A stretch of DNA of 47,394 nt from a virus: the IMG/VR virus record IMGVR_UViG_3300026484_000346, positions 1 through 47,394 of that record; one strand, 5' to 3'. Under the pieces are notes generated by a model. It was given only the letters and a program-made list of their open reading frames with translations, was not told the origin of the DNA and searched no databases. This document shows, in pieces, positions 25,192 to 33,716 of this stretch. Within the stretch, counting starts at the first letter, position 1. Every line of letters starts with the position of its first letter. Made by a program: the position numbers and the translations under genes.

Positions 25192-25671
25192 TTACCAATC
25201 TGCTTTAAAAGAATACACATTTTGTTCTATTGCATCTTCCATAAGCCCTTTTAACTCTTTTTGAGTATCATTTTCCAAAGCATCAAATGCTTTTTTATCT
25301 TTTTCAATATCTTCAAAATGGGTATAATCATCAATTTCACCATAAATATAATCAATAAGCATATCTTCGACATAATCGATAGTTTCATATCTATTCATAT
25401 CACTAAATACCAAATTTCTCATTGGTCCATCATCAATAATCCAATCTGATTTACATTTTTCAGTTGAATTTATCCAAAGTGCGAATCTGTCCATAATATG
25501 TTTACTTTTATCATTCATTTCCATAGTTTCTTGATCTTTTATTTTTAGCTTAAGAACTTTTGCTTCTGCTTCTTTAATTTTTAAATTGGCTTGAAGTGAC
25601 TTTGTTTGTTCTTTAATATCAATTTTAATTTGTTTGATTTCATCTTTTAAAATGTTTAATTCTTCTTGCAT
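25192..25671 (-). CDS. Coiled-coil acidic protein, unknown
   Basis: 159 residues. A long coiled coil (1-60) is followed by an acidic region with IYGEIDDYTHFEDIEKDKKA and ending in SFKADW. No family recognised. Its ATG overlaps the stop of the upstream gene. Confidence 0.6.
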   Translation of the reverse strand: MQEELNILKDEIKQIKIDIKEQTKSLQANLKIKEAEAKVLKLKIKDQETMEMNDKSKHIMDRFALWINSTEKCKSDWIIDDGPMRNLVFSDMNRYETIDYVEDMLIDYIYGEIDDYTHFEDIEKDKKAFDALENDTQKELKGLMEDAIEQNVYSFKADW

Positions 25672-25940
25672 TATTTAATCTTTTCTATTGTTGAGTTTGT
25701 CATTTTATCGATTATTACATTTGTTCCAACACAACCACTAACAGTGATTAAAACAATTAAAGTAACACTTACAACTATTTTAATTAAAATTCCATCCACT
25801 ACCGAAAAGATCCCTGATTTAACAGTTTCAACTCCTTCTTCAATAATTACTTTTGAAGTGTCTTTTGCTACTTTTGAAATATCGACACTTTTAATATCTC
25901 GCACTTTCTCATCTTTTACTGTTTTATTAAACATTATCAT
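25671..25940 (-). CDS. Small membrane lipoprotein-like protein
   Basis: 89 residues with a C-terminal hydrophobic segment (about 48-72) containing VSGCVGT. A KIEK end and a charged N-terminus suggest a single-pass protein. Unknown function. Confidence 0.5.
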   Translation of the reverse strand: MIMFNKTVKDEKVRDIKSVDISKVAKDTSKVIIEEGVETVKSGIFSVVDGILIKIVVSVTLIVLITVSGCVGTNVIIDKMTNSTIEKIK

Positions 25941-25952
25941 CCTTTTTGTATT

Positions 25953-26261
25953 TTAAATGTATTTTCCAAATTCTGTTAAATCTACTTCCGGTCAAGACAT
26001 AATAAGTTCGACTGTTTTACTTTCGCCATTTTTAAAATAAGCCCTCCAAACATCTCCGTTTTCCTCTCTTTCACCATCCACTGTAAATAAAGTATTTGGA
26101 AATATCTTAGAAAAAATTATCATATTTTCTTTCCAATTATACTATTTACCATTAAGTTCATAATTTTCTAAAGAATAATCCGTTATTTCATTAAACTTTT
26201 CTTCGAAATTATCCGGAAATGTTGGTTCAACATTTATTTTAAAATCTGTATAATAACCCAT
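25953..26261 (-). pseudogene. 102-codon gene interrupted by TAG and TGA at two Trp-like positions
   Basis: ATG 26261 overlaps the stop of the gene before it (TAATG) and the frame runs to TAA at 25953. It carries two in-frame stops: TAG after ELNGK (before YNWKENM), and TGA after VELIMS (before PEVDLTEFGKY). Each needs one G where A now stands to restore TGG. The rest reads as an ordinary conserved small protein (VDGEREENGDVWRAYF). Either a young pseudogene or, less likely, a read-through gene. Confidence 0.65.
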
Positions 26262-26647
26262 TATTGTTTAATCCATTCAATTTTTCGCACTTCTTTCGGT
26301 TCAACAATATCAAATCCAGACCATTCGTTATTATTCCAAACATTATACCAACCGTTTATTCTAAAATAAATTTTTGAATTATCTACTTTTGAAGTTAAAG
26401 AATAAACTAACTTTATTACCTCTTCAGTGCCTTCATATCCACCATAACTTTCTTTTGTTTTTAAAATATAATTTTCATTCTCAATTTTGTTATCTACATA
26501 TTCTTGAAAAGTATCACCATTAAAATTTTCAATGGATTCTTGTTCTGAATAGTGAAAATTTTTACTTTCTTTCGCTACCTTTAGAATCATTTCTGGTACA
26601 ATTCTTTTTACTAACTCTTTCTTCTGTTCTTTTGTCATTTCTATCAT
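26261..26647 (-). CDS. Unknown protein, paralogue of 26735-27124
   Basis: 128 residues. It shares MTK.QK..L....VP...L and a C-terminal half VYSLTSKVDNS.(I/V)YF..NGWYN.W..NEW.G.DIVEPKEV with the next gene, so the pair is a tandem duplication. Soluble and acidic, with a probable beta-rich C-terminal domain. Own early promoter upstream. Function unknown. Confidence 0.65.
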   Translation of the reverse strand: MIEMTKEQKKELVKRIVPEMILKVAKESKNFHYSEQESIENFNGDTFQEYVDNKIENENYILKTKESYGGYEGTEEVIKLVYSLTSKVDNSKIYFRINGWYNVWNNNEWSGFDIVEPKEVRKIEWIKQ

Positions 26648-26659
26648 TTTTTGTCCTTC

Positions 26660-26705
26660 TTTCCTTTATTTGTTAATTATAACGGATTAATATTAAACTA
26701 AATTT
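26660..26705 (-). promoter_or_regulatory. Early-type promoter
   Basis: Minus strand: AGTTTAATATTAATCCGTTA then TAATTAAC; the GTTATAAT core and TTAATATTAA upstream box are kept. Confidence 0.6.
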
Positions 26706-26734
26706 AAATTATCCGTTTCTTAACATTTTTAACA

Positions 26735-27124
26735 TTAAATATTTTCCCATTCAATTTTTTTAACTTCTTTCGGTTCAACAATATCAATACCTTCCCATTC
26801 ATTTGAGTCCCAAGAATTATACCAACCGTTCATTTTAAAATAAACAATTGAGTTATCAACTTTTGAGGTTAAAGAATAAACTACCCACATCTCTTCTCCT
26901 GCACCTTCATATCCTTTAAAAGTATCTTTTTTTTCTAAAATATATTTGTTATTTTCAAATTTGTTATCAATATATTCTTTAAATCTATCGCCATTAAAAG
27001 ACTTAATATCATTAATTACCCTCTTATCTTCGCTGAACCATTCATACCCCATTGCAGACTCTAATATTAAATCAGGTACAATTTCTTCAATTAACTTAAT
27101 TTTCTGTGCCTTCGTCATTTCCAT
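26735..27124 (-). CDS. Unknown protein, paralogue of 26261-26647
   Basis: 129 residues, beginning MEMTKAQKIKLIEEIVPDLI. The FNGDRFKEYIDNKFEN block and the DIVEPKEVKKIEW end match the neighbouring paralogue. AAGGAAAG is the ribosome site. No recognised domain. Confidence 0.65.
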   Translation of the reverse strand: MEMTKAQKIKLIEEIVPDLILESAMGYEWFSEDKRVINDIKSFNGDRFKEYIDNKFENNKYILEKKDTFKGYEGAGEEMWVVYSLTSKVDNSIVYFKMNGWYNSWDSNEWEGIDIVEPKEVKKIEWENI

Positions 27125-27145
27125 TTTCTTTCCTTCTTAATTTTG

Positions 27146-27403
27146 TTAAACTTTTCTGAATTTATAATCACCATAATACCAAGACCCGTCTATTAAATAT
27201 TTAACACCATCTTTAAAACAATACATCCAAAAATCTACTTGCCATCCATTTGTATCGATTTTATCTTTTTCAACTTCAAAACCAAGTTTTGTCAATGTTT
27301 CAATAATACTATCTATAGGCTGCATTTTAAAATTATAAATATCCTCAGAATAGTCATCACTCATAACTTGTGCTACTGCGTCAATTAATTCTATATTCTC
27401 CAT
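27146..27403 (-). CDS. Unknown protein, 85 residues
   Basis: Acidic small protein with a WQVDFWMYCFKDGVKYLIDG strand-rich C-terminal half. The start overlaps the nucleotidyltransferase-like gene by 13 bases and has AAAGG upstream. Confidence 0.6.
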   Translation of the reverse strand: MENIELIDAVAQVMSDDYSEDIYNFKMQPIDSIIETLTKLGFEVEKDKIDTNGWQVDFWMYCFKDGVKYLIDGSWYYGDYKFRKV

Positions 27404-28173
27404 TCTTTTCCTTTATTTAATTGTTTTATAATATCGATTCTTTGCTTAAAATGTTCGCTATACATTGTTCTTATTTCTTCAAAATGTAGAACTAACCACA
27501 AATTAAACCAACCTGATGTTGTACTTGTTATCATTTTTTTAAGCATTTTTGTTTTTGCTATTTGTAATGGTATAGGCTTATCTATGAAAATATATCTTTC
27601 AGCTGTAAGAACCATTAATTCTTCTACAGCACATTTTATTTGTTGAATTTTAGTTAATTTATTCCAAAGTGCCTCAGAGCATAATGGAGAGTTTAAATCT
27701 TCTCTAATTTTCTCATTTAAAGGCCTGTCATTAAACATAAATTGTTCGTGTAACCATTCATGATTATATTTTCTTTTAATATTACCTTTAAAGAACTCAT
27801 CATTTTCTACATTCATTTTAACTTTCTTTTTTCCGTGTAGTATAACCCATTCTTTATAAAGCATATCAAATAATATTTTATCAAGTTTACAACCTTTATT
27901 CCTAAGAAATAAAATATCTTTCATTGTTTTGTCCCATTTAATATTCCAGGCAACATGTGACATTTTAATTGTATAAAGAAAATCGGCATCTACATATTTA
28001 GCATCTTTGTTATTATCAATTATATATTGAAAACTATTTACCCAATAATATTGAATTGCTTTTGTATTATGTTCTTGATTTTTAATATTTGAATCTATTA
28101 TATCCAAATCTTTTGATTCTCTTGAGTCATTAAACCAATATGCCATTGCTTGTGAACCAAAAATTAATCTCAT
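27391..28173 (-). CDS. Nucleotidyltransferase-like protein
   Basis: 260 residues. The N-terminal FGSQAMAYWF...SKDLDIID matches the GS...DxD pattern of the nucleotidyltransferase fold. The rest is helical with HVAWNIKWDKTMKDILFLRN and WLHEQFMFNDRPLNE. Related phage proteins are usually annotated only as putative nucleotidyltransferases; substrate unknown. The second catalytic Asp is plausible but unproven. Confidence 0.6.
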   Translation of the reverse strand: MRLIFGSQAMAYWFNDSRESKDLDIIDSNIKNQEHNTKAIQYYWVNSFQYIIDNNKDAKYVDADFLYTIKMSHVAWNIKWDKTMKDILFLRNKGCKLDKILFDMLYKEWVILHGKKKVKMNVENDEFFKGNIKRKYNHEWLHEQFMFNDRPLNEKIREDLNSPLCSEALWNKLTKIQQIKCAVEELMVLTAERYIFIDKPIPLQIAKTKMLKKMITSTTSGWFNLWLVLHFEEIRTMYSEHFKQRIDIIKQLNKGKEWRI

Positions 28174-28355
28174 TTTATTCCTTTAACTAACCCTTGAAGT
28201 TCTGACTTTCCTAGCATATATGCTATAATCATCTTAAATAACGAACCTTTAGCTCCAGTGCTAAACTTAAAAATAACTATTTTGAAAAAACTTAAAATAA
28301 AGTTATATAAGAAGATAAAAACAAATATTCCTATAATCAATAAAATGCTATTCAT
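28170..28355 (-). CDS. Small membrane protein
   Basis: 61 residues with a hydrophobic N-terminal half (about 3-30) and a second weak segment. Both its ends overlap neighbouring genes by a few bases, giving a coupled operon. Confidence 0.5.
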   Translation of the reverse strand: MNSILLIIGIFVFIFLYNFILSFFKIVIFKFSTGAKGSLFKMIIAYMLGKSELQGLVKGIK

Positions 28356-28582
28356 TATTTACAACTTCTTATAGAACCGTCTAAGTTGTATCTAACACTT
28401 AATCCACTACTTCTATGGCTTTTATAAATTAAATATTCAACATTAGTCTCTTTATTACAATAAATATTTATGCCACATTTAGTTGAAATCCTGTTATTTG
28501 AAGTTTCTTGTGGTTTTTGTATTTCATCACATCCTGTAAATATTACTAATACAGTCATTAAAGTTAAAGTTAATTTTTTCAT
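28355..28582 (-). CDS. Small lipoprotein (paralogue of 9843-10052)
   Basis: 75 residues. The signal ends at VIFTGC (lipobox Cys about 18); the mature part carries INIYCNKETNVEYLI and LSVRYNLDGSIRSC, parallel to the lipoprotein at 9.9 kb. Directly behind an early promoter. Confidence 0.7.
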   Translation of the reverse strand: MKKLTLTLMTVLVIFTGCDEIQKPQETSNNRISTKCGINIYCNKETNVEYLIYKSHRSSGLSVRYNLDGSIRSCK

Positions 28583-28597
28583 TTAGTTATCCTTATG

Positions 28598-28632
28598 TTT
28601 ATGTATAATTATAACATAAGTACCTTAAAACC
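28598..28632 (-). promoter_or_regulatory. Early-type promoter
   Basis: Minus strand: TTAAGGTACTTATGTTATAAT, with a second AAGGTGG copy just upstream. It serves the lipoprotein operon. Confidence 0.65.
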
Positions 28633-28647
28633 ACCTTAAAATTCTGA

Positions 28648-29526
28648 CTATTTCAAAGATTGTATTAAACTATTTAAATCTTGATATAATGTTATTCCCA
28701 TTTTATTCGCTTCCCTTAATAACTGTTTGGAAACTTGTAATTCTTTCTTACCAAATAAATCGTCTTCGAATTCCTCATAATCTTTATCAAATTCTTCGGC
28801 TCCATCTTCAAATTCAAATTGGTCGTCAAGTAAATAATTAAAAAAATCCTCACCTTGCATTTTGATGCCCTTTATTTTAAAATTGTATCCAAGTATTTCG
28901 TTATAATATTCTGTCTCTTCACTCATAAATTCATTTATTTTCTTTTTGTACTTTTTGAGAACTTTTTCAGTACTATCTAAGTAATTTTTAATTATAATAG
29001 CTTTAGTCTTTCCGTCGATACTATCCCATTGAACACTATAAATTTTTTCACTCACTTCTTTGCTTGTCATAACTCCAAAATCTTGAGACATAAAATCGTC
29101 TTTAATTTTATCAGATAGGTTCTCGTAAAAAGACATCATCTTGTTATAACCAATTTCATACCATTGTATCCATCGTCTTCCTTGTTTGTCAAAATCTGTA
29201 TAGAAGTCCTCAGGCATTTTAAATGTATAATTTCCTTGAAGGATAAATAAAGCGTTAAAATCATATTCAATTCCTGCTGCTCCATTAAAAATATCACTAC
29301 GATTCCATTTGTTAAAACAGGATATTGTTTTTCTACTTCCTTGTAATTTTTCCATCTTGGGTTTAAAACTCAAATCAGTTAAATGATAATATTCTTCATT
29401 TTTTATTTCAAATATTCCTTCCAATACCTTGGGAGATAATGGAATATCTCCACTTTTTATTTTTGAAAAAATGCTATCTGATGAGTTTGCCTCTACTACT
29501 GTTCCTATATATTCTTTAAAATTCAT
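28648..29526 (-). CDS. Probable packaged protein with capsid-targeting leader
   Basis: 292 residues. MNFKEYIGTVVEANSSD fits a capsid-targeting leader with VVE as cleavage site. The body is helical and acidic with KIKSGDIPLSPKVLEGIFEI near 22-41 and an Asp/Glu cluster at about 235-265. The SGDIPLSPKVLEGIFE stretch is also seen, broken, in the pseudogene at 30.6-31.1 kb, so a family has multiplied here. Downstream of the HD-GYP gene. Confidence 0.6.
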   Translation of the reverse strand: MNFKEYIGTVVEANSSDSIFSKIKSGDIPLSPKVLEGIFEIKNEEYYHLTDLSFKPKMEKLQGSRKTISCFNKWNRSDIFNGAAGIEYDFNALFILQGNYTFKMPEDFYTDFDKQGRRWIQWYEIGYNKMMSFYENLSDKIKDDFMSQDFGVMTSKEVSEKIYSVQWDSIDGKTKAIIIKNYLDSTEKVLKKYKKKINEFMSEETEYYNEILGYNFKIKGIKMQGEDFFNYLLDDQFEFEDGAEEFDKDYEEFEDDLFGKKELQVSKQLLREANKMGITLYQDLNSLIQSLK

Positions 29527-29536
29527 TATTTACTCC

Positions 29537-30100
29537 CTAAAATTTTCTTAATCCTAATAATTGTCTAAAATTTATTAAAACCATATCTACCACTTCTTGA
29601 TGAAAATATTCATCATTGTCAATAAAAAAGTCTTTTACCTTTTCAGGTGACCATCTTGTTTTATATGCCCTATCAGATAATAGAGCATCCATCACATCTA
29701 CTACACTAACAATACTAGCAGCAAAATCAATTTCGTCACCTTTTAAACCTTTAGGATAACCTTTTCCATTAGGTTTTTCGTGATGTTGAATAATAACTTT
29801 TGTTTCTTCATCCAAAAAACCAAAATTTCTCATTATTCTTAAACCTTCTTCAGGATGTTTTCTTACTAATAGTAATTCTTCATCTGTTAAAGGTCCATTT
29901 CGTTCTAATATATGTATAGGAATAATTGTTTTACCTATATCATGAAATTTTGCCATAATTTTTAAAAGATAAAGTTCTTTATCTGTAAAACTAAATTTTC
30001 TTGCTATAAAAACAGACATATCTGAAACATTTTCAACATGATTTTTGGTTTCTATATTTAATAATTTAGCCTGATAGTCAGCTATTTGCCTCATTAACAT
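29537..30100 (-). CDS. HD-GYP domain phosphodiesterase
   Basis: 187 residues consisting of one complete HD-GYP domain. His21 (TKNHVENVS), His53-Asp54 with Lys57 (FHDIGK), IPIHILERNGPLTDEE, His82 (RKHPEEG), His106-His107 (HHEKPNGKGYP), the GYP signature at 114-116, and Asp135 with DALLSDRAYK all fit the metal-binding set. Such enzymes hydrolyse cyclic di-GMP, or in some cases 3',3'-cGAMP, and so change motility, biofilm or defence signalling. No sensory domain is attached. The start overlaps the end of the upstream hydrolase gene. Confidence 0.88.
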   Translation of the reverse strand: MLMRQIADYQAKLLNIETKNHVENVSDMSVFIARKFSFTDKELYLLKIMAKFHDIGKTIIPIHILERNGPLTDEELLLVRKHPEEGLRIMRNFGFLDEETKVIIQHHEKPNGKGYPKGLKGDEIDFAASIVSVVDVMDALLSDRAYKTRWSPEKVKDFFIDNDEYFHQEVVDMVLINFRQLLGLRKF

Positions 30101-30558
30101 AATAAAAGTTTGTCAAAACTTCCTGGATTATATTCATTACTATTTTTAGTTAATTTTGACACTCCCATTATTTTTAAAATTTCAGCACATATTTCAGTAC
30201 AAAAATATTTATCCGGATTTTCTTTATGTATGTTTATAAATTGAGTTAAAAATATACCTTTCCAATCATAAGCTTTTCCTATTTGTTTATTAGCAAATAT
30301 TATTCCTTTTTCAAAATTCTCTTCCGATACTTCTATTTCTATAATATTAGCATATTTTTCAATATCTTTTCTTAATAGTTCTTCTTTACTACTTACACCA
30401 TTTTTAGTATGTGAAGTTATTCTTTTACCATCAATGAGTATTTCTGTATGAAAATACTTACTATTTGTCCAAAGAGATACTGCCCATCCTGAGATTCTCT
30501 CTTTTAATGTCCAAGACGGTGTAAATTTAAAATATGAAATTATTTTAAATTCTTTCAT
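30094..30558 (-). CDS. Permuted papain-fold (NlpC/P60-like, YiiX-type) hydrolase
   Basis: 154 residues. Early His in KYFHTEILIDG and late Cys in YFCTEICAEIL are in the order of circularly permuted NlpC/P60 amidases, with GKAYDWKGIF between them. Members cut amide or lipid ester bonds. No signal peptide is visible. It overlaps the HD-GYP gene by 7 bases, so the two are probably co-translated. Confidence 0.7.
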   Translation of the reverse strand: MKEFKIISYFKFTPSWTLKERISGWAVSLWTNSKYFHTEILIDGKRITSHTKNGVSSKEELLRKDIEKYANIIEIEVSEENFEKGIIFANKQIGKAYDWKGIFLTQFINIHKENPDKYFCTEICAEILKIMGVSKLTKNSNEYNPGSFDKLLLC

Positions 30559-30589
30559 TACTATACCTCCTAATAATTAGCCCCTAAAT

Positions 30590-31115
30590 TGCATGGGCCA
30601 AATTTTTTAATTGATTATCATTATAGTCAACTAACTGCATTAATTTTTCATGCTGTTCTTCATCTAATCCAAAAGTTTTATTATTTCTTCTAATTTAATT
30701 AATAAATTAGTACCATCAAAATTTTCTATTAATAATTTCCAATCCTTGGAATTCAGACTGCATCGGAATTGTATATTTCATTGATATACTGTATCCTTCC
30801 GGATTCGGTAAAAATACTGGTATACCACCTTCAATAAGTAGTGTTCCATCTATCTCTAACTTGTGGTTTCTGGGAAATGCTATCATTTTCCGTCCATTAA
30901 TAAGAAAAAAGTAATTAGCAATTTGTTGCCAATTGAAACTTCTTCTCCACCAATTACATTAAATGTTACCCTTTCTTCCCAAGGTTGATAAAATATCAAC
31001 CTGTACTTCCAGATAATCTACATTATTAACTCTTATTAATTTGTTGGGTGAAAATATACTTCGTTTTTAACTTCAAATATTCCCTCAAGAACTTTTGGGG
31101 GATAACGGTATACCT
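30590..31115 (-). pseudogene. Decayed structural or packaged-protein gene
   Basis: On the minus strand after the late promoter at 31127, the frames give KIKTGGIPLSP, then after an indel VLEGIFEVKNEVYF, then VNNVDYLEVQVDIL, VTFNVIGGEEVSIGNK, and a longer stretch MIAFPRNHKLEIDG...LLIEGGIPVFLPNPEGYSI. Each segment is in a different frame or ends in a stop. The first part is like residues 22-45 of the packaged protein at 28648-29526. A fossil of a paralogue or fusion. Confidence 0.55.
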
Positions 31116-31126
31116 CCTGTTTTTAT

Positions 31127-31144
31127 TTTATAAATATTTATAAA
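31127..31144. promoter_or_regulatory. Divergent late promoter palindrome
   Basis: TTTATAAATATTTATAAA again, with TATAAATA on plus (31129-31136) and minus (31135-31142). The minus side now faces the pseudogene; the plus side faces the structural operon. Confidence 0.7.
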
Positions 31145-31159
31145 ATAAAAGGATGTTAA

Positions 31160-31750
31160 ATGACTGATTACGATAAATTGCTAGAAAAACAAATATTAGC
31201 TTTTGATCTACATAAAAATCAAAGTTACGTAGAAAGATTAATGAAAGAAGGGGAAATAAAAGGATATACTGATTTACTTCATTTATATAAAAGTGTAATG
31301 GAAGCGAAATACCTTCAAGCAAAAGAAAAACTTAAAAGTTTTAAAGGTATTGAAAACGCAATGAAAAAATTTAATATAGACACCGACGGCCCGAAATATT
31401 CAAAAGATATTCATAAATTTTATCGATTATTAAATAGTAAAATTAAAACTGCTAGAAACGAATTAAATATTATGAAAGCTACCGAAAATATATTTAACTT
31501 ATTATCAAATGATGTAGAAAATTCTCTTACAAGTTTAGATATACTTAATACAGTAAAAGAAAACAAAAGAAAATATAGTCCAGATGTACAACTTAGGGTA
31601 GATAGTGGTAAATGTGCATTAAAAAGACCAGGCGGAAAGAAAAAATTTAGTTGTGACTGCAAAGTAATCTTAGGGGCTAAATATTGTAAGGAACATTTAA
31701 AACAATACTCGCCGTTGGATTATACTGATATTTTTCCAGAGGGGGAATAA
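31160..31750 (+). CDS. Unknown late protein with Cys-rich motif
   Basis: 196 residues, mostly helical. Near the C-terminus CALKRPGGKKKFSCDC...YCKEH could bind zinc. AAAGGATG precedes the ATG. First gene of a late operon, probably virion-related. Confidence 0.6.
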   Translation: MTDYDKLLEKQILAFDLHKNQSYVERLMKEGEIKGYTDLLHLYKSVMEAKYLQAKEKLKSFKGIENAMKKFNIDTDGPKYSKDIHKFYRLLNSKIKTARNELNIMKATENIFNLLSNDVENSLTSLDILNTVKENKRKYSPDVQLRVDSGKCALKRPGGKKKFSCDCKVILGAKYCKEHLKQYSPLDYTDIFPEGE

Positions 31751-31751
31751 T

Positions 31752-32315
31752 ATGAGCAAAAAAAGAACATCTACTAAAGAACTCCAACATAGATATAAAG
31801 CATTAAAAGAAGGGTTAGAAATAGATAATAACGAAATAATGCAAATGTTGATGGAAACAAGACAGCATGATGATTACGGTATTGAAGTTATTATTAAAAG
31901 TGACGGCGCAAAAAAGGCTATTAATAATTTCATACTCGAAATAGAAAAAAATATTTTATCTTCCCAAAATATTGGAAATATTTATAAATATAAAAAAACA
32001 AAACCCAAAGACTGGCCTTTTATTACAACAGAAGAAGAGTCTATTTTAAGAAATACAACTAATTTTTATAAAGAAATGAAACTTAAATATATGGTTAATA
32101 GGGCTGAACTTATGATTATGAGAAAAGAAGTATTTGAATTTGTAAGAACTGTAGGAACTGCCGAAAATTTTAAAGAGATGATTAAATATATTATTAATAA
32201 CTATACTTACTATGACACTTTAAAATCTTTAGGTTTTTCGCCAACTGAGGTAGAAGGTGAAACTAGTCTTGTTCCTTACAAATTAGACCCTGATACATTA
32301 TTATATAAGGTATAA
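31752..32315 (+). CDS. Unknown late protein, 187 residues
   Basis: Lys/Glu-rich helical protein beginning MSKKRTSTKELQHRYKALKE; one base after the previous stop codon. GAGGG just upstream is the ribosome site. The C-terminal YKLDPDTLLYKV is a probable exposed tail. Not recognised. Confidence 0.6.
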   Translation: MSKKRTSTKELQHRYKALKEGLEIDNNEIMQMLMETRQHDDYGIEVIIKSDGAKKAINNFILEIEKNILSSQNIGNIYKYKKTKPKDWPFITTEEESILRNTTNFYKEMKLKYMVNRAELMIMRKEVFEFVRTVGTAENFKEMIKYIINNYTYYDTLKSLGFSPTEVEGETSLVPYKLDPDTLLYKV

Positions 32316-32318
32316 ATA
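32311..32318 (+). promoter_or_regulatory. T4-type late promoter
   Basis: Exact TATAAATA overlapping the end of the upstream gene, about 115 bases before the structural gene at 32431. Confidence 0.55.
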
Positions 32319-32430
32319 TTATTGGGGCTATATATGTTTTGAATTAGAAATCTAATATATAAATAATGATAAGATAGGTGTATTCCTATCAATAAAATAG
32401 TCTTTGATAAAAGACGAGAGGAGAAATAAA

Positions 32431-33654
32431 ATGGCAGTTAAAAGTTTATTAAGCCAAGCGAGACAGATCAAAGCATCTGTCTCGCACACAGATGTAGCAC
32501 TTGGTGCAGATAATGCAGACAGAAGCACCCTTGTTGAGGGTGAATCATTCTTAGAAGGAGATTTAAACAATCTAAGATCAATGATCTTAGACATTACAGG
32601 TGAGACTAAATGGTCTGATATACCTGCTGTTACACTAAAAGATGCAGCAGGCACAAATAATAAATTAATTTTACAACCTATTCAATACTCTGGTTCTGTT
32701 ACAGATGCAGATAATGTTGTTACGGATTTAGATGCTGTTGCAGGTGTAGCTAATACTACTGCTACTGAAGACTTAGGGTATGTTGTAACAGATTCGGATT
32801 CACCCGCTCCAGGAACAAAAGCGTATGTTGCACTTAGAGGTAAAGCAACAAATATGCCTCTTGTGGATGCAGATGAAAATCAAATATTTGCGGTTGCATA
32901 TAATGATGGAAATGATAAAGTTCAATTAAAATTCTTTACAGATGTTGATGGTACATATACTGCTGCTACATTAGAAGGTACAGTTGATTTCGAATCTATA
33001 CTACCAAGTAGAGAAAAATTAGTAGATGTCAATGAAGGTTTTGCTATGGTTAATGCAGGTTTTGCTGGTCAAGTTGGTGCTTTTGAAATAGGTGATAGAG
33101 CATGGAAAGATGGTTTACTAAATGATGGTGCTACTGCTACTTACGGTTTTGTTGATGATGAAGATATTACTAAAACTATTAATAAAATTGCTGCTATAGG
33201 TATCGATGATAAAAATCTTGGAGATAATGTTTCTGCTGTTTCTGGTATTGATAGTGCTACTTTCACAACTAAATTTAAAACAGATAATGAAGATTCGTAT
33301 ATGGAAGATGGCGATACATTATATACTGCTTTAACTAAACTTGATGCTCAAGCAAAAGCTAATGCTGATGCTGCTGCAAATGCAAGTTCTGATAAAGTTA
33401 TTAGTATAGTAACAGAAGATGTAGAAGAAGGAACAAATGTTACTATTCCCAAATCTAAAACATACCTTAATACTAATAAAGATGCTATGAGCGTTTATGT
33501 TAATGGTGCTGCTCTTATTTCAGATGCAGTAGCGGATGATAACAATTCAGGTGATACTGGTGATTATAGCGAAGCTTCTACTACTGAAGTTAGTTTTAAC
33601 TTCCCATTAGAAGCTGGTGATGTTATTGTTTACGAAATAAAAATGCCTGCATAA
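32431..33654 (+). CDS. Virion structural protein
   Basis: 407 residues from ATG 32431, chosen because GAGGAG lies just upstream; the frame opens at 32404. The N-terminus MAVKSLLSQARQIKAS, followed by DLNNLRSMILDITGETKW, is typical of a structural protein family seen in many large phages (QARQI..S...D...DLN.LR..I.DITG.T.W). The rest is Ala/Asp/Thr-rich and beta-like, with an Asn/Ser/Gly spacer near the end and an adhesin-like C-terminal strand. Codon use resembles gene 23, indicating high expression. Possibly a fibre or decoration component. Confidence 0.7.
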   Translation: MAVKSLLSQARQIKASVSHTDVALGADNADRSTLVEGESFLEGDLNNLRSMILDITGETKWSDIPAVTLKDAAGTNNKLILQPIQYSGSVTDADNVVTDLDAVAGVANTTATEDLGYVVTDSDSPAPGTKAYVALRGKATNMPLVDADENQIFAVAYNDGNDKVQLKFFTDVDGTYTAATLEGTVDFESILPSREKLVDVNEGFAMVNAGFAGQVGAFEIGDRAWKDGLLNDGATATYGFVDDEDITKTINKIAAIGIDDKNLGDNVSAVSGIDSATFTTKFKTDNEDSYMEDGDTLYTALTKLDAQAKANADAAANASSDKVISIVTEDVEEGTNVTIPKSKTYLNTNKDAMSVYVNGAALISDAVADDNNSGDTGDYSEASTTEVSFNFPLEAGDVIVYEIKMPA

Positions 33655-33670
33655 TTCTTGTAAAAGATGA

Positions 33671-33705
33671 ACCTTAAAAATAGAATTAACTTCTATTTTT
33701 AAGGT
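33671..33705. terminator. Bidirectional terminator
   Basis: ACCTTAAAAATAGAA and TTCTATTTTTAAGGT pair perfectly around TTAAC, with A/T runs on both sides, between two convergent genes. Confidence 0.8.
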
Positions 33706-33716
33706 GAGTTTAATAG

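Noticed and set aside
25953-26261. Alternative genetic code (TGA or TAG as Trp)
   Set aside because: Both codons are used as ordinary stops by nearby genes, so local mutation is the simpler reading.
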